Source of the DNA: Salmonella bongori NCTC 12419
Lineage (GTDB): Bacteria; Pseudomonadota; Gammaproteobacteria; Enterobacterales; Enterobacteriaceae
DNA: 64,000 nt
Assembly (NCBI RefSeq): GCF_000252995.1
Contig: NC_015761.1
Span: forward strand, 1,550,001 to 1,614,000
Direction: 5' to 3'
The position numbers were made by a program, and so were the translations under genes. The notes beneath the pieces were generated by a model. It ran no database searches. It worked only from the letters and a program-made list of their open reading frames with translations, and had not been told where the DNA came from. Shown in pieces: positions 34,948 to 42,990 of the stretch; the stretch's first letter is position 1, and each line of letters begins with the position of its first letter.

Positions 34948-36066
34948 ATGTCTTTTTCTGTGCAGGAAACACTTTTTTCATTATTACGGCTAAATGGGAT
35001 TTCGGGTCATGAAAGCAGCATTGCAAACGTAATACAGCACGCATTTGAACAGCAGGCCAAAGAAGTCTGGCGGGATCGCTTAGGTAACGTTGTCGCCCGC
35101 TATGGCAGCGATAAACCTGACGCCCTGCGCCTGATGATTTTCGCGCATATGGATGAAGTCGGTTTTATGGTGCGAAAAATTGAACCCTCCGGTTTTTTAC
35201 GGTTTGAACGCGTGGGCGGCCCGGCGCAAATTACCATGCCCGGATCGATTGTGACGCTTGCCGGACGCACCGGCAATGTCATGGGCTGCATCGGCATTAA
35301 AGCTTATCACTTCGCGAAAGGTGACGAGCGTACCCTGCCTCCCGCGCTCGATAAACTCTGGATTGATATCGGCGCGAAAGATAAAGCGGATGCTGAAAAA
35401 ATGGGTATTCAGGTGGGGACACCGGTAACGCTTTATAACCCTCCGCAATGCCTGGGCAATGATCTGGTATGCAGTAAGGCGCTAGACGACAGATTGGGGT
35501 GTACGGCGCTACTGGGCGTCGCAGAAGCCCTCGCTTCCACGCCGCTTGATATCGCCGTGTTCCTGGTCGCCTCGGTGCAGGAAGAGTTCAATATCCGTGG
35601 TATTGTTCCCGTTTTACGCCGGGTACGGCCCGATCTGGCGATAGGTATTGATATTACCCCCTCCTGCGACACGCCAGATCTGCAGGATTATTCGGACATA
35701 CGGGTCAACCACGGTGTCGGTCTCACCTGCCTGAACTATCACGGACGCGGCACGCTGGCGGGGCTTATTACGCCGCCGCGTTTGCTACGGATGCTGGAGA
35801 CGACCGCGCACGAAAATCATATTCCCGTTCAGCGAGAAGTCGCGCCAGGCGTCATCACCGAGACAGGCTACATTCAGGTTGAACTGGACGGCATTCCCTG
35901 CGCCAGTCTTTCTATTCCCTGCCGTTATACCCATTCGCCCGCCGAAGTCGCCAGTCTGCGCGACCTGGCCGATTGTATTCGTTTACTGACTGCTCTGGCC
36001 AAAATGTCGCCAGAACAGTTTCCTATTGAGCCTGAAACAGGCACTACACAAGAGGCACGACAATGA
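34948..36066 (+). CDS. sgcX: M42-family aminopeptidase/endoglucanase-like protein SgcX
   Basis: A 372-residue M42 (FrvX-like) metalloprotein, first gene of the sgc cluster. Metal-binding and catalytic segments are visible: A-H-M-D-E-V-G-F-M, K-A-L-D-D-R-L-G-C, S-V-Q-E-E-F-N-I-R-G and a terminal S-I-P-C-R-Y-T-H-S. Proteins of this family are dinuclear zinc or cobalt aminopeptidases; the link to sugar uptake is unexplained. ATG 34948 has GGAG upstream, and the end overlaps sgcB by ATGA. It is divergent from rimL. Confidence 0.87.
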   Translation: MSFSVQETLFSLLRLNGISGHESSIANVIQHAFEQQAKEVWRDRLGNVVARYGSDKPDALRLMIFAHMDEVGFMVRKIEPSGFLRFERVGGPAQITMPGSIVTLAGRTGNVMGCIGIKAYHFAKGDERTLPPALDKLWIDIGAKDKADAEKMGIQVGTPVTLYNPPQCLGNDLVCSKALDDRLGCTALLGVAEALASTPLDIAVFLVASVQEEFNIRGIVPVLRRVRPDLAIGIDITPSCDTPDLQDYSDIRVNHGVGLTCLNYHGRGTLAGLITPPRLLRMLETTAHENHIPVQREVAPGVITETGYIQVELDGIPCASLSIPCRYTHSPAEVASLRDLADCIRLLTALAKMSPEQFPIEPETGTTQEARQ

Positions 36067-36344
36067 TGAAAAAGATCCTTGTGGCATGTGGTACCGGCAT
36101 GTCGACATCCACCATGATTGCGCAAAAATTGCAGGACTTTCTCTCAGAGCAAGGTATTGCGGCAACCACGGCGCAATGCTGTCTGAATGAGATCCCGCTT
36201 AACTGTAACGGAATGGATCTCATCGTAACGTCTATGCGTACACAAAATGACTACGGCATCCCGACGCTCAACGGCGCCGCCCTGCTGACAGGCATCAATG
36301 ACGACGCATTGAAACAAGAAATCAAGGCACTGTTAACGCAATAA
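36063..36344 (+). CDS. sgcB: PTS EIIB component SgcB (galactitol-type)
   Basis: A 93-residue EIIB domain of the galactitol family. The phosphorylated cysteine is Cys9 in V-A-C-G-T-G-M-S-T-S-T. It transfers phosphate from EIIA to the sugar bound by EIIC. It starts within the sgcX stop codon; the second ATG (36066) is an alternative start. Confidence 0.9.
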   Translation: MMKKILVACGTGMSTSTMIAQKLQDFLSEQGIAATTAQCCLNEIPLNCNGMDLIVTSMRTQNDYGIPTLNGAALLTGINDDALKQEIKALLTQ

Positions 36345-36354
36345 AGGGGGCATC

Positions 36355-37668
36355 ATGTTTGATTACATCCTGTCTCTCGGCGGTACCGTATTTGTGCCCA
36401 TCATTATGATTATCATTGGCTTAATCTTTCGTATCCCATGGCTTCAGGCGGTGAAAGCTGGGGTAACGGTTGGCATCGGCTTTATCGGTATGGGGCTGGT
36501 GATCGTTATGGCGATCGACAGTCTCAGTCCGCCGATTAAAGTGATGATTGAGCGTTTTGGCCTGACGTTACATGTCTTTGATGTCGGCGCCGGTCCGGCG
36601 TCCGGCGTCGGCTATGCGACGGCCATCGGCGCAATGATCATCCCTATTATCTTTCTGCTCAACGTCGGTATGCTGGTGACTCGCCTGACGAAAACCATGA
36701 ACGTTGATATTTATAACTACTGGCACTACGCCATTACCGGAACGGTTGCTCAAATGATGACTGGCAGCCTGATCTATGGCGTGCTGGGTGCCATTTGCCA
36801 TGCCGCGTTGTCATTAAAAATGGCCGACTGGACGGCGAAGCGGGTGCAAAATATCGTCGGGCTGGAAGGGATTTCTATCCCGCAAGGATATGGCTCCAGT
36901 TCCGTGCCGTTGTTCGTATTGCTGGATGCGATATACGAAAAAATCCCGTTTATGAAAGGACGTAATATTGACGCTCAGGAGATCCAAAAACGTTATGGGA
37001 TGATCGGCGACCCGGTGATTATTGGTGTTGTTCTTGGGCTGATCTTCGGTCTCGCCGCCGGCGAAGGTTTTAAAGGGTGCGCAACCTTAATGATTACCGT
37101 GGCGGCAATTATGGTGCTGTTCCCGCGAATGATCCGCCTCATCGTGGAAGGGTTAATGCCCATCTCCGACGGCGCGCGTAAGTTCTTTCAGAAGCACTTT
37201 AAAGGACGCGAAGTCTTTATCGGTCTGGATACCGCAGTAACGTTAGGTCACCCGACGACCATCGCCGTCGGATTACTGTTAATTCCCATTATGTTAATTC
37301 TGGCGAGCATCCTGCCGGGAAACAAAGTTCTGCCGCTGGCGGATTTACCGGTCGCGCCATTTTTTATCTGCATGGCCACGGTTATCCATCGCGGTGACCT
37401 GATCCGTACCCTGATAAGCGGCATCATTGTCATGATCACTGTTCTGCTGATAGCCACCCAGTTCGCGCCCTACTTTACCGATATGGCGCTCAAAGGCGGC
37501 TTCAGTTTTGCCGCTGAAAATACGCAAATTACCGCGCTGTCGGTGGGTAATATGTTTGGCTGGTCAATATCTGAACTGATGTCGCTTGGCATTATTGGCG
37601 TCGTGATTGTCGTCGGTATCGTCGCCAGCATTGTACTTGTCTTACGTAAACGTGAACTACCGGAATAA
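36355..37668 (+). CDS. sgcC: PTS EIIC sugar permease SgcC (galactitol-type)
   Basis: A 437-residue membrane permease with about ten to twelve hydrophobic segments. It starts F-D-Y-I-L-S-L-G-G-T-V-F-V-P as in GatC-type EIIC proteins. It carries the sugar across the inner membrane while SgcA/SgcB phosphorylate it. The substrate is unknown; pentitol- or hexitol-like sugars are suggested by family and by the epimerase SgcE. AAGGGGGC lies before the ATG. Confidence 0.9.
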   Translation: MFDYILSLGGTVFVPIIMIIIGLIFRIPWLQAVKAGVTVGIGFIGMGLVIVMAIDSLSPPIKVMIERFGLTLHVFDVGAGPASGVGYATAIGAMIIPIIFLLNVGMLVTRLTKTMNVDIYNYWHYAITGTVAQMMTGSLIYGVLGAICHAALSLKMADWTAKRVQNIVGLEGISIPQGYGSSSVPLFVLLDAIYEKIPFMKGRNIDAQEIQKRYGMIGDPVIIGVVLGLIFGLAAGEGFKGCATLMITVAAIMVLFPRMIRLIVEGLMPISDGARKFFQKHFKGREVFIGLDTAVTLGHPTTIAVGLLLIPIMLILASILPGNKVLPLADLPVAPFFICMATVIHRGDLIRTLISGIIVMITVLLIATQFAPYFTDMALKGGFSFAAENTQITALSVGNMFGWSISELMSLGIIGVVIVVGIVASIVLVLRKRELPE

Positions 37669-37681
37669 GGAGCAACCCAGA

Positions 37682-38488
37682 ATGAGTTGGCTTAAAGACG
37701 TAATAGGAACAGAGAAAGTGGTTATCGCCATGTGCCATTTACGGGCGCTGCCGGGCGATCCGGGATTCGATGCAGATAAAGGCATGAACTGGGTAATTGA
37801 CCGCGCCCATGACGATTTAATGGCGCTACAAAACGGCGGCGTGGATGCGGTGATGTTTTCCAACGAGTTCAGTCTGCCTTATTTAACACATGTCAGACCG
37901 GAAACCACTGCCGCAATGGCAAGAATTATCGGGCAATTAATGAGTGAAATTCGCGTCCCGTTTGGTGTAAATGTGCTATGGGATCCCGTCGCCTCTTTTG
38001 ATTTGGCGATGGCTACAGGCGCAAAATTTATTCGCGAAATTTTTACCGGCGCCTATGCCAGCGATTTTGGCGTCTGGGATACCAATGTCGGCGAAACCAT
38101 TCGTCATCAGCATCGCATCGGCGCAGGTCAGGTAAAGACGCTATTTAACATCGTTCCGGAAGCCGCTGTGTATCTGGGAAACCGGGATGTCTGTTCAATT
38201 GCAAAATCGACAGTATTTAATAATAACCCTGATGCTTTGTGCGTTTCTGGCCTGACGGCGGGCGCCCGTACAGATAGCGCCATCCTAAAGCGGGTAAAAG
38301 AGACCGTACCCAATACGGTAGTACTGGCGAATACCGGGGTTTGCCTGGAAAATGTCGAGGAGCAGCTCAGCATTGCCGACGGGTGTGTAACGGCAACCAC
38401 GTTTAAAAAAGACGGCGTCTTCGCCAACTTTGTCGACCAGGCGCGCGTAACGCAGTTCATGGAGAAAGTTCGCCATATCCGCCAATAA
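37682..38488 (+). CDS. sgcQ: BtpA-family TIM-barrel protein SgcQ
   Basis: A 268-residue BtpA/SgcQ-family protein with a predicted TIM-barrel fold. It starts M-S-W-L-K-D-V-I-G-T-E-K-V-V and carries C-H-L-R-A-L-P-G-D-P-G, N-V-L-W-D-P-V-A-S and C-V-S-G-L-T-A-G-A. The catalytic role is unknown; the family name comes from a photosystem I biogenesis protein. AAGGAG precedes ATG 37682, 14 bases after sgcC. Confidence 0.88.
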   Translation: MSWLKDVIGTEKVVIAMCHLRALPGDPGFDADKGMNWVIDRAHDDLMALQNGGVDAVMFSNEFSLPYLTHVRPETTAAMARIIGQLMSEIRVPFGVNVLWDPVASFDLAMATGAKFIREIFTGAYASDFGVWDTNVGETIRHQHRIGAGQVKTLFNIVPEAAVYLGNRDVCSIAKSTVFNNNPDALCVSGLTAGARTDSAILKRVKETVPNTVVLANTGVCLENVEEQLSIADGCVTATTFKKDGVFANFVDQARVTQFMEKVRHIRQ

Positions 38489-38491
38489 AAT

Positions 38492-38516
38492 GGGGATAAG
38501 CCAAACGCTTATCCCC
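38492..38516 (+). other. Intercistronic hairpin between sgcQ and sgcA
   Basis: GGGGATAAGC (38492-38501) and GCTTATCCCC (38507-38516) make a perfect 10-bp stem with a 5-base loop, three bases after the sgcQ stop. No T-run follows. It may stabilise or punctuate the operon mRNA. Confidence 0.6.
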
Positions 38517-38539
38517 TGCAGAGAGCGATAACCCTTCTG

Positions 38540-38585
38540 CCGATCTCCGCCGCCTTCGCCAAAAGACACGACGGGGATCGGTTTT
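38540..38585 (+). other. Second hairpin between sgcQ and sgcA, followed by a short T-run
   Basis: CCGATCTCCG (38540-38549) pairs with CGGGGATCGG (38572-38581), one G-T pair included, around a 22-base loop and is followed by TTTT. It could be a weak or regulated terminator that separates the sgcXBCQ part from sgcAER. Confidence 0.4.
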
Positions 38586-38619
38586 AGAGTAACCCGAACC
38601 GGCAAGGAGTCAACGATCA

Positions 38620-39057
38620 ATGATTAATGATGTTAAGTGGGTTCAGGCGCAACGCCATGCTGACAACTGGCAACACGCGCTGGCTATCGCCGTTCGTCCG
38701 CTGATTACCTTCGGCGCTGCGGCCCCCTGCTACCTGGACGGTATCATTGAGAACACGCTTAAATGGGGGCCGTATTATCTTATCGCGCCAGGAATCGCGC
38801 TGCCACATGCCAGACCGGAGCAAGGCGCCAACCACAACCAGATTAGCGTCACCACGCTGTCTACACCCGTCGCCTTCGGTAATACGGATTGTGATCCCAT
38901 CTGGTTGCTGCTTTGCGCCAGCGCCACAGACGCCGATACACATATTCGCACCATTCAACGCATCAGCCAGTGGCTCGATACGCCGGAAAACGTCGTGCCG
39001 TTGCAAGATGCGCCAAATGATGCTGCACTCTTTGCTCAATTAACGGCATTTCGCTGA
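38620..39057 (+). CDS. sgcA: PTS EIIA component SgcA (fructose/mannitol-type)
   Basis: A 145-residue EIIA domain. The phosphohistidine is His63 in A-P-G-I-A-L-P-H-A-R-P-E. It passes phosphate from HPr to SgcB. AAGGAG precedes the ATG. It is separated from sgcQ by 131 bases holding two hairpins, so expression may be partly independent. Confidence 0.9.
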   Translation: MINDVKWVQAQRHADNWQHALAIAVRPLITFGAAAPCYLDGIIENTLKWGPYYLIAPGIALPHARPEQGANHNQISVTTLSTPVAFGNTDCDPIWLLLCASATDADTHIRTIQRISQWLDTPENVVPLQDAPNDAALFAQLTAFR

Positions 39058-39068
39058 GGGAGGTTCCG

Positions 39069-39701
39069 ATGATTCTGCATCCCTCGCTGGCCTCAGCCGA
39101 TCCGCTACGCTATGCCGAGGTACTGACCGCGTTGCACAACGCGCCTCTCGGCTCGCTGCATATGGATATCGAAGATACCAGTTTCATTAATAATATTACC
39201 TTTGGCATGAAAACCATCCAGGCAGTTGCGCAATATACTCGCCATCCACTCTCATTTCATCTGATGGTCTCCTCTCCACAGCGCTGGTTGCCCTGGCTTG
39301 TAACCACCCGCCCCGGCTGGATTTTCATTCATGCTGAGAGTGTGCAGTATCCCGCAGAAATTCTGGCGGAAATACGCGCTATGGGGGCGAAAGCAGGGCT
39401 GGCGTTTAACCCAGGCACACCGCTGTTGCCCTATCGCTATCTGGCGCCGCAGATGGATGCGCTGATGATTATGACCAGCGAACCCGACGGATGCGGGCAG
39501 CAATTTATCGCCGCGATGTGTGAAAAAGTCAGCCAGAGCAGAGAATATTTCCCTGCTGCGGCGTGCTGGGCGGATGGCGGTATTACGCTTCGCGCCGCGC
39601 GGCTGCTCGCGGCGGCAGGCGCACAACATCTGGTCGTTGGCCGTGCGTTATTTACCACGTCAGATTACAACGTGACGTTGTCACAATTCAGTGCGGTATA
39701 A
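39069..39701 (+). CDS. sgcE: Ribulose-phosphate 3-epimerase-like protein SgcE
   Basis: A 210-residue TIM-barrel epimerase of the Rpe family. It starts I-L-H-P-S-L-A-S-A-D, and has H-M-D-I-E-D near 34, where the metal His and Asp sit, and W-A-D-G-G-I-T near the C-terminus. It probably epimerises the sugar phosphate produced by the SgcABC system. GGGAGG is the ribosome site. Confidence 0.88.
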   Translation: MILHPSLASADPLRYAEVLTALHNAPLGSLHMDIEDTSFINNITFGMKTIQAVAQYTRHPLSFHLMVSSPQRWLPWLVTTRPGWIFIHAESVQYPAEILAEIRAMGAKAGLAFNPGTPLLPYRYLAPQMDALMIMTSEPDGCGQQFIAAMCEKVSQSREYFPAAACWADGGITLRAARLLAAAGAQHLVVGRALFTTSDYNVTLSQFSAV

Positions 39702-39710
39702 AGGAGTCAT

Positions 39711-40508
39711 ATGCTGATGAGCCAACAGCGCCCCGACCGTATCAAACAGATGTTGCATTATCTTTGGCAGCATCGGCACCTCTCCACACAGCAGGCTATG
39801 GAGCTTTTTGGTTACGCTGAGGCAACCGTACGCCGGGATTTCCACTATATTGCCAGTCGTTATCCCGGTATGGTCCGCGGACATGGTTGCATTGACTTTG
39901 ATAACAGCACGGAAGATAAGGAATACGTCTTTGACGTTAAGCGGACGTTGCAAAGTGAGGCAAAACGTGAAATCGCCGCCCTCGCCCGCACGCTCATAAA
40001 GGATGGCGACTGCTTTTTCCTTGATTCCGGCTCCACGTGTCTGGAACTGGCAAAATGTCTGGTCGACGCCAAAGTAAAAGTGATTTGCAATGACATTAAA
40101 ATCGCCAATGAGCTGGGCAGTTTTCCACATGTAGAGAGCTATATTATCGGCGGACTTATTCGCCCCGGTTACTTTTCGGTTGGCGAGAGTCTGGCGCTGG
40201 AGATGATTAATGCGTTTGCCGTTGAACGCGCCTTTATTTCCTGCGATGCACTATCGATAGAAACGGGCATTACTAATGCCACGATGTTTGAAGTCGGCGT
40301 TAAAACACGTATTATCCAGCGCTCACGCGAGGTTATATTGATGGCCGATCACTCAAAATTTGATACTGTAGAACCTCATGCGGTTGCGACGCTGTCGTGC
40401 ATTACCACCATTCTTAGCGACAGCGCTCTGCCGTCTGCCATCGCCCGGCGTTATCAACAAGCGGGGTGCCGCCTCATCATGCCAGAACCGCCAGCAGGAG
40501 CGCGTTAA
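39711..40508 (+). CDS. sgcR: DeoR-family regulator SgcR
   Basis: A 265-residue DeoR-type regulator. The N-terminal helix-turn-helix (about 8-60) reads R-I-K-Q-M-L-H-Y-L then A-E-A-T-V-R-R-D. A sugar-phosphate-binding domain follows with D-G-D-C-F-F-L-D-S-G-S-T-C-L-E-L and M-A-D-H-S-K-F. It likely represses the sgc operon. AAGGAG precedes the ATG. Its stop shares a base with the next start (TAATG). Confidence 0.88.
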   Translation: MLMSQQRPDRIKQMLHYLWQHRHLSTQQAMELFGYAEATVRRDFHYIASRYPGMVRGHGCIDFDNSTEDKEYVFDVKRTLQSEAKREIAALARTLIKDGDCFFLDSGSTCLELAKCLVDAKVKVICNDIKIANELGSFPHVESYIIGGLIRPGYFSVGESLALEMINAFAVERAFISCDALSIETGITNATMFEVGVKTRIIQRSREVILMADHSKFDTVEPHAVATLSCITTILSDSALPSAIARRYQQAGCRLIMPEPPAGAR

Positions 40509-40945
40509 TGGAAATCAGAAAAATGAATAAAACCGATCTGGAGCACTGGCGCGAATTGCGAAAACAGCTTTGGCCTGGTCACCCGGATGACGCTCATCTG
40601 GCAGACGGTGAAGAAATCCTGCAAGCCGATCATCTGACATCCTTTATTGCGCTGGATGGCGGTGTGGTAATTGGTTTTGCAGATGCGTCAATTCGTCATG
40701 ATTATGTCAACGGTTGTGACAGTTCGCCCGTGGCTTTTCTTGAAGGCATTTTTGTTCTTCCCTCGTGCCGCCAACGTGGCGTAGCGAAACAATTGATTGC
40801 AGCAGTGGAACAATGGGGAGCCGCTAACGGTTGTCTGGAAATGGCTTCCGATACCTCGCCGGAGAATACGGTTTCACAGAGCGTTCATCAGGCATTAGGA
40901 TTTGAAGAAACGGAGCGCGTAATTTTCTACCGGAGGCGTTGTTGA
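40508..40945 (+). CDS. aac(6')-I: Chromosomal aminoglycoside 6'-N-acetyltransferase, AAC(6')-I type
   Basis: A 145-residue GNAT enzyme of the Salmonella AAC(6')-Iy/Iaa group. It acetylates the 6'-amino group of aminoglycosides such as tobramycin and amikacin. The protein reads M-x-I-R-K-M-N-K-T-D-L-E-H-W-R, with the acetyl-CoA loop R-Q-R-G-V-A-K-Q-L-I and the C-terminal G-F-E-E-T-E-R-V-I-F-Y. It differs from the Typhimurium sequence I remember at numerous positions, so the allele is divergent. It is coupled to sgcR by TAATG at the end of the sgc operon. In Salmonella this gene is normally silent or poorly expressed. Confidence 0.88.
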   Translation: MEIRKMNKTDLEHWRELRKQLWPGHPDDAHLADGEEILQADHLTSFIALDGGVVIGFADASIRHDYVNGCDSSPVAFLEGIFVLPSCRQRGVAKQLIAAVEQWGAANGCLEMASDTSPENTVSQSVHQALGFEETERVIFYRRRC

Positions 40946-40971
40946 GCACAGGGACAGGAACGTTGAGCAGT

Positions 40972-41005
40972 AAAAAAGGTCGGGTATGATACCCAACCTT
41001 TTTAT
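40972..41005. terminator. Bidirectional terminator after aac(6')-I
   Basis: A long stem with A-rich and T-rich ends: AAAAAGGT-C-GGGTA pairs with TACCC-A-ACCTTTTT around TGA. It lies between two convergent genes and fits both directions. Confidence 0.8.
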
Positions 41006-41010
41006 TATTG

Positions 41011-42207
41011 CTACAGATCTTTTTCAGATAATAAACGTGTATTTTTCACTTGCTCAATATTTCTGGCGCCACCCAGCATCATATTGATCGTCAGTTCTTT
41101 ATTTAACTGTTCAATCACCGATGCCACACCCTGTGCGCCTCCCAGATTGAGTCCGTATAATACAGGGCGTCCAATGGCCACAATATCCGCCCCGCTGGCT
41201 AATGCTTTAAATACGTGCGAACCACGGCGTACTCCACTATCAAAAATAACAGGCACCCGTTTGTTGACGACTTTCGCAATCGCAGGAAGCATATCGAATG
41301 AGGATGGCCCGCTATCTAATTGCCGACCGCCATGATTAGAAACCCATATTCCTGCTGCTCCAGCCTGGATAGCAATTTCGGCATCTTCCGGCGATTGAAT
41401 GCCTTTTATAATAACCGGCAGTCCGGAAATTCGGTGTACATAGGCGATATCCTCGGGCGTAAAGGCTTGTTTAGCCTGTGCGTAAATTTCGCTTATGCCC
41501 GCCCCTTTGCCGGTTTTTGAACCATCGTCATTTTTTCTGGCGAACATTTCCAGGTTTGCAAAACCCAACGGGAACTGGAAATCATTTTTAATATCCTCTT
41601 CCCGATAACCACCAACAGGTGAGTCTACGGTTAAGATAATCGCTTTAGCGCCATGCTTTACCGCTTGAGAAAGAATAAATTCATTAAACTTATTATTCTT
41701 ACTCATATAAAGCTGGAAGAAGAACGGACTTTTCCCCGAAACCTTCGCCACGTCTGCAATGGTCTTGTTGCCATAGGTGCTCAACGAGAAAATCGAACCG
41801 ACCTGCGCCATGCCTTTCGCCGTCGCCAACTCCCCAGAGGCGTGGGCCAGGCCCTGCGCCGCCATCGGCGCCTGGATTATTGGCGTTTTAAGCGGAATAC
41901 CCAGTAGCTGCGTTGATAAATCGATCTCTTTTAACTCAATGCCCTGTAATACGCGCGGCATAATATATTTTTTGTCAAAGCTTTCAGTGTTGCTGCGAAG
42001 GTTATTCTCATCTTCGGCTCCACCGCGAATATAACCAAATGCCCCTTTATCCATTCTGGCCTGAACGCGCGCTTCCAGAGAGGCTACGTTCGTCATTTTT
42101 ATTGTTTTTTCGTCCGTGCTGGCTTTGTACTCTTCAGCATAAGCCAGGCCTGACGTTGCCAGCATCGCCAGCGAGGCCACTACCCGAATGAGGTGACTAC
42201 TTTTCAT
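41011..42207 (-). CDS. Exported FMN-dependent 2-hydroxyacid (lactate-type) oxidase/dehydrogenase
   Basis: A 398-residue member of the L-lactate oxidase / glycolate oxidase family with an N-terminal signal peptide (about 1-25, ending L-A-Y-A-E). FMN and active-site segments are present: the catalytic His in V-S-N-H-G-G-R-Q-L-D, the phosphate site G-V-R-R-G-S-H-V-F-K-A-L-A-S-G-A, and T-V-D-S-P-V-G-G-Y-R-E. Most family members are cytoplasmic, so an exported form is unusual. The signal lacks a twin-arginine motif. It is 11 bases downstream of the YceI-like gene on the same strand. It is likely STM1620 in S. Typhimurium; the substrate is unproven. Confidence 0.85.
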   Translation of the reverse strand: MKSSHLIRVVASLAMLATSGLAYAEEYKASTDEKTIKMTNVASLEARVQARMDKGAFGYIRGGAEDENNLRSNTESFDKKYIMPRVLQGIELKEIDLSTQLLGIPLKTPIIQAPMAAQGLAHASGELATAKGMAQVGSIFSLSTYGNKTIADVAKVSGKSPFFFQLYMSKNNKFNEFILSQAVKHGAKAIILTVDSPVGGYREEDIKNDFQFPLGFANLEMFARKNDDGSKTGKGAGISEIYAQAKQAFTPEDIAYVHRISGLPVIIKGIQSPEDAEIAIQAGAAGIWVSNHGGRQLDSGPSSFDMLPAIAKVVNKRVPVIFDSGVRRGSHVFKALASGADIVAIGRPVLYGLNLGGAQGVASVIEQLNKELTINMMLGGARNIEQVKNTRLLSEKDL

Positions 42208-42218
42208 TATAATTCCTT

Positions 42219-42785
42219 TTATTGCTTAACCGCTTCTGCCTGGATTTTTATATCGACAACTTTCGTCATCCCCATATCGACCAGATAATCTACACCCCAC
42301 TGGGTGCGATCTATTTGCGTGACAAAATCACCGCCGCAAACCTGCTTCTTGAATATCGGGCTCATATAACAACCAAACTTCGTGGTCGTTAATGTGACGG
42401 GCTTAGTTACCCCCTTCATTGTTAGCAAACCATCAATAGAAACCGGTTCACTATCTGCAAAATGCCATTTTGTCGATTCAAATACTATTTCTGGGTATTT
42501 TTCCGCATCCAGAATATCGCTGCTGCGGATATGTTTATCAAACGCATCCACCCCAGTATTTAAGGCGCTCACGGGAATCGTCACGCGCATCTCTGCGACT
42601 TGCTTTTCCGGTTGATATTTTAGTTCACCGCTAATAGCATAAAAACCGCCGTGATTGGTTGAGGTCTGGAAATGATCAATATTAAATACCGCATTGGTAT
42701 GCGTATTATCAAATTTATATACATCTGCATGAGCAGCACTCAACAAACCCAGAGACAGAACAGCACCAAGAAGACTCTTTTTCAT
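42219..42785 (-). CDS. YceI-family periplasmic lipid-binding protein
   Basis: A 188-residue secreted protein with a signal peptide (M-K-K-S-L-L-G-A-V-L-S-L-G-L-L ... A-H-A-D). The mature part is a YceI lipocalin-like barrel (Y-K-F-D-N-T-H-T-N-A-V-F-N-I-D-H-F). YceI relatives bind long polyprenyl chains such as octaprenyl pyrophosphate or quinone analogues. It precedes the exported hydroxyacid oxidase with an 11-base gap, so they form a two-gene operon. I suggest the pair may link periplasmic hydroxyacid oxidation to a quinone. The Met-Lys-Lys start at 42785 fits a signal peptide; a GTG three codons upstream is possible. Confidence 0.85.
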   Translation of the reverse strand: MKKSLLGAVLSLGLLSAAHADVYKFDNTHTNAVFNIDHFQTSTNHGGFYAISGELKYQPEKQVAEMRVTIPVSALNTGVDAFDKHIRSSDILDAEKYPEIVFESTKWHFADSEPVSIDGLLTMKGVTKPVTLTTTKFGCYMSPIFKKQVCGGDFVTQIDRTQWGVDYLVDMGMTKVVDIKIQAEAVKQ

Positions 42786-42990
42786 TATATTCACTTTATA
42801 TCTTAAATAAGGTGAAGCTATCTTAATGTTCCCTGTTCGCGGGATCGAGAGGGATAAACAGGAAGGACTGTTGCAAAAATGGAACGATGGAAAGGCCGTG
42901 TCACAAAAACAGACAGCTTACGAGTGAGTTTATGTCAGGGCTATTTCCGGGACCTGTACCGCCTTTGTGGCGGTACAGAAGATAAACTGA

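Noticed and set aside
38492..38516. REP/BIME element between sgcQ and sgcA
   Set aside because: The stem lacks the REP consensus (GCCGGATG-type ends); it is a simple unique hairpin.
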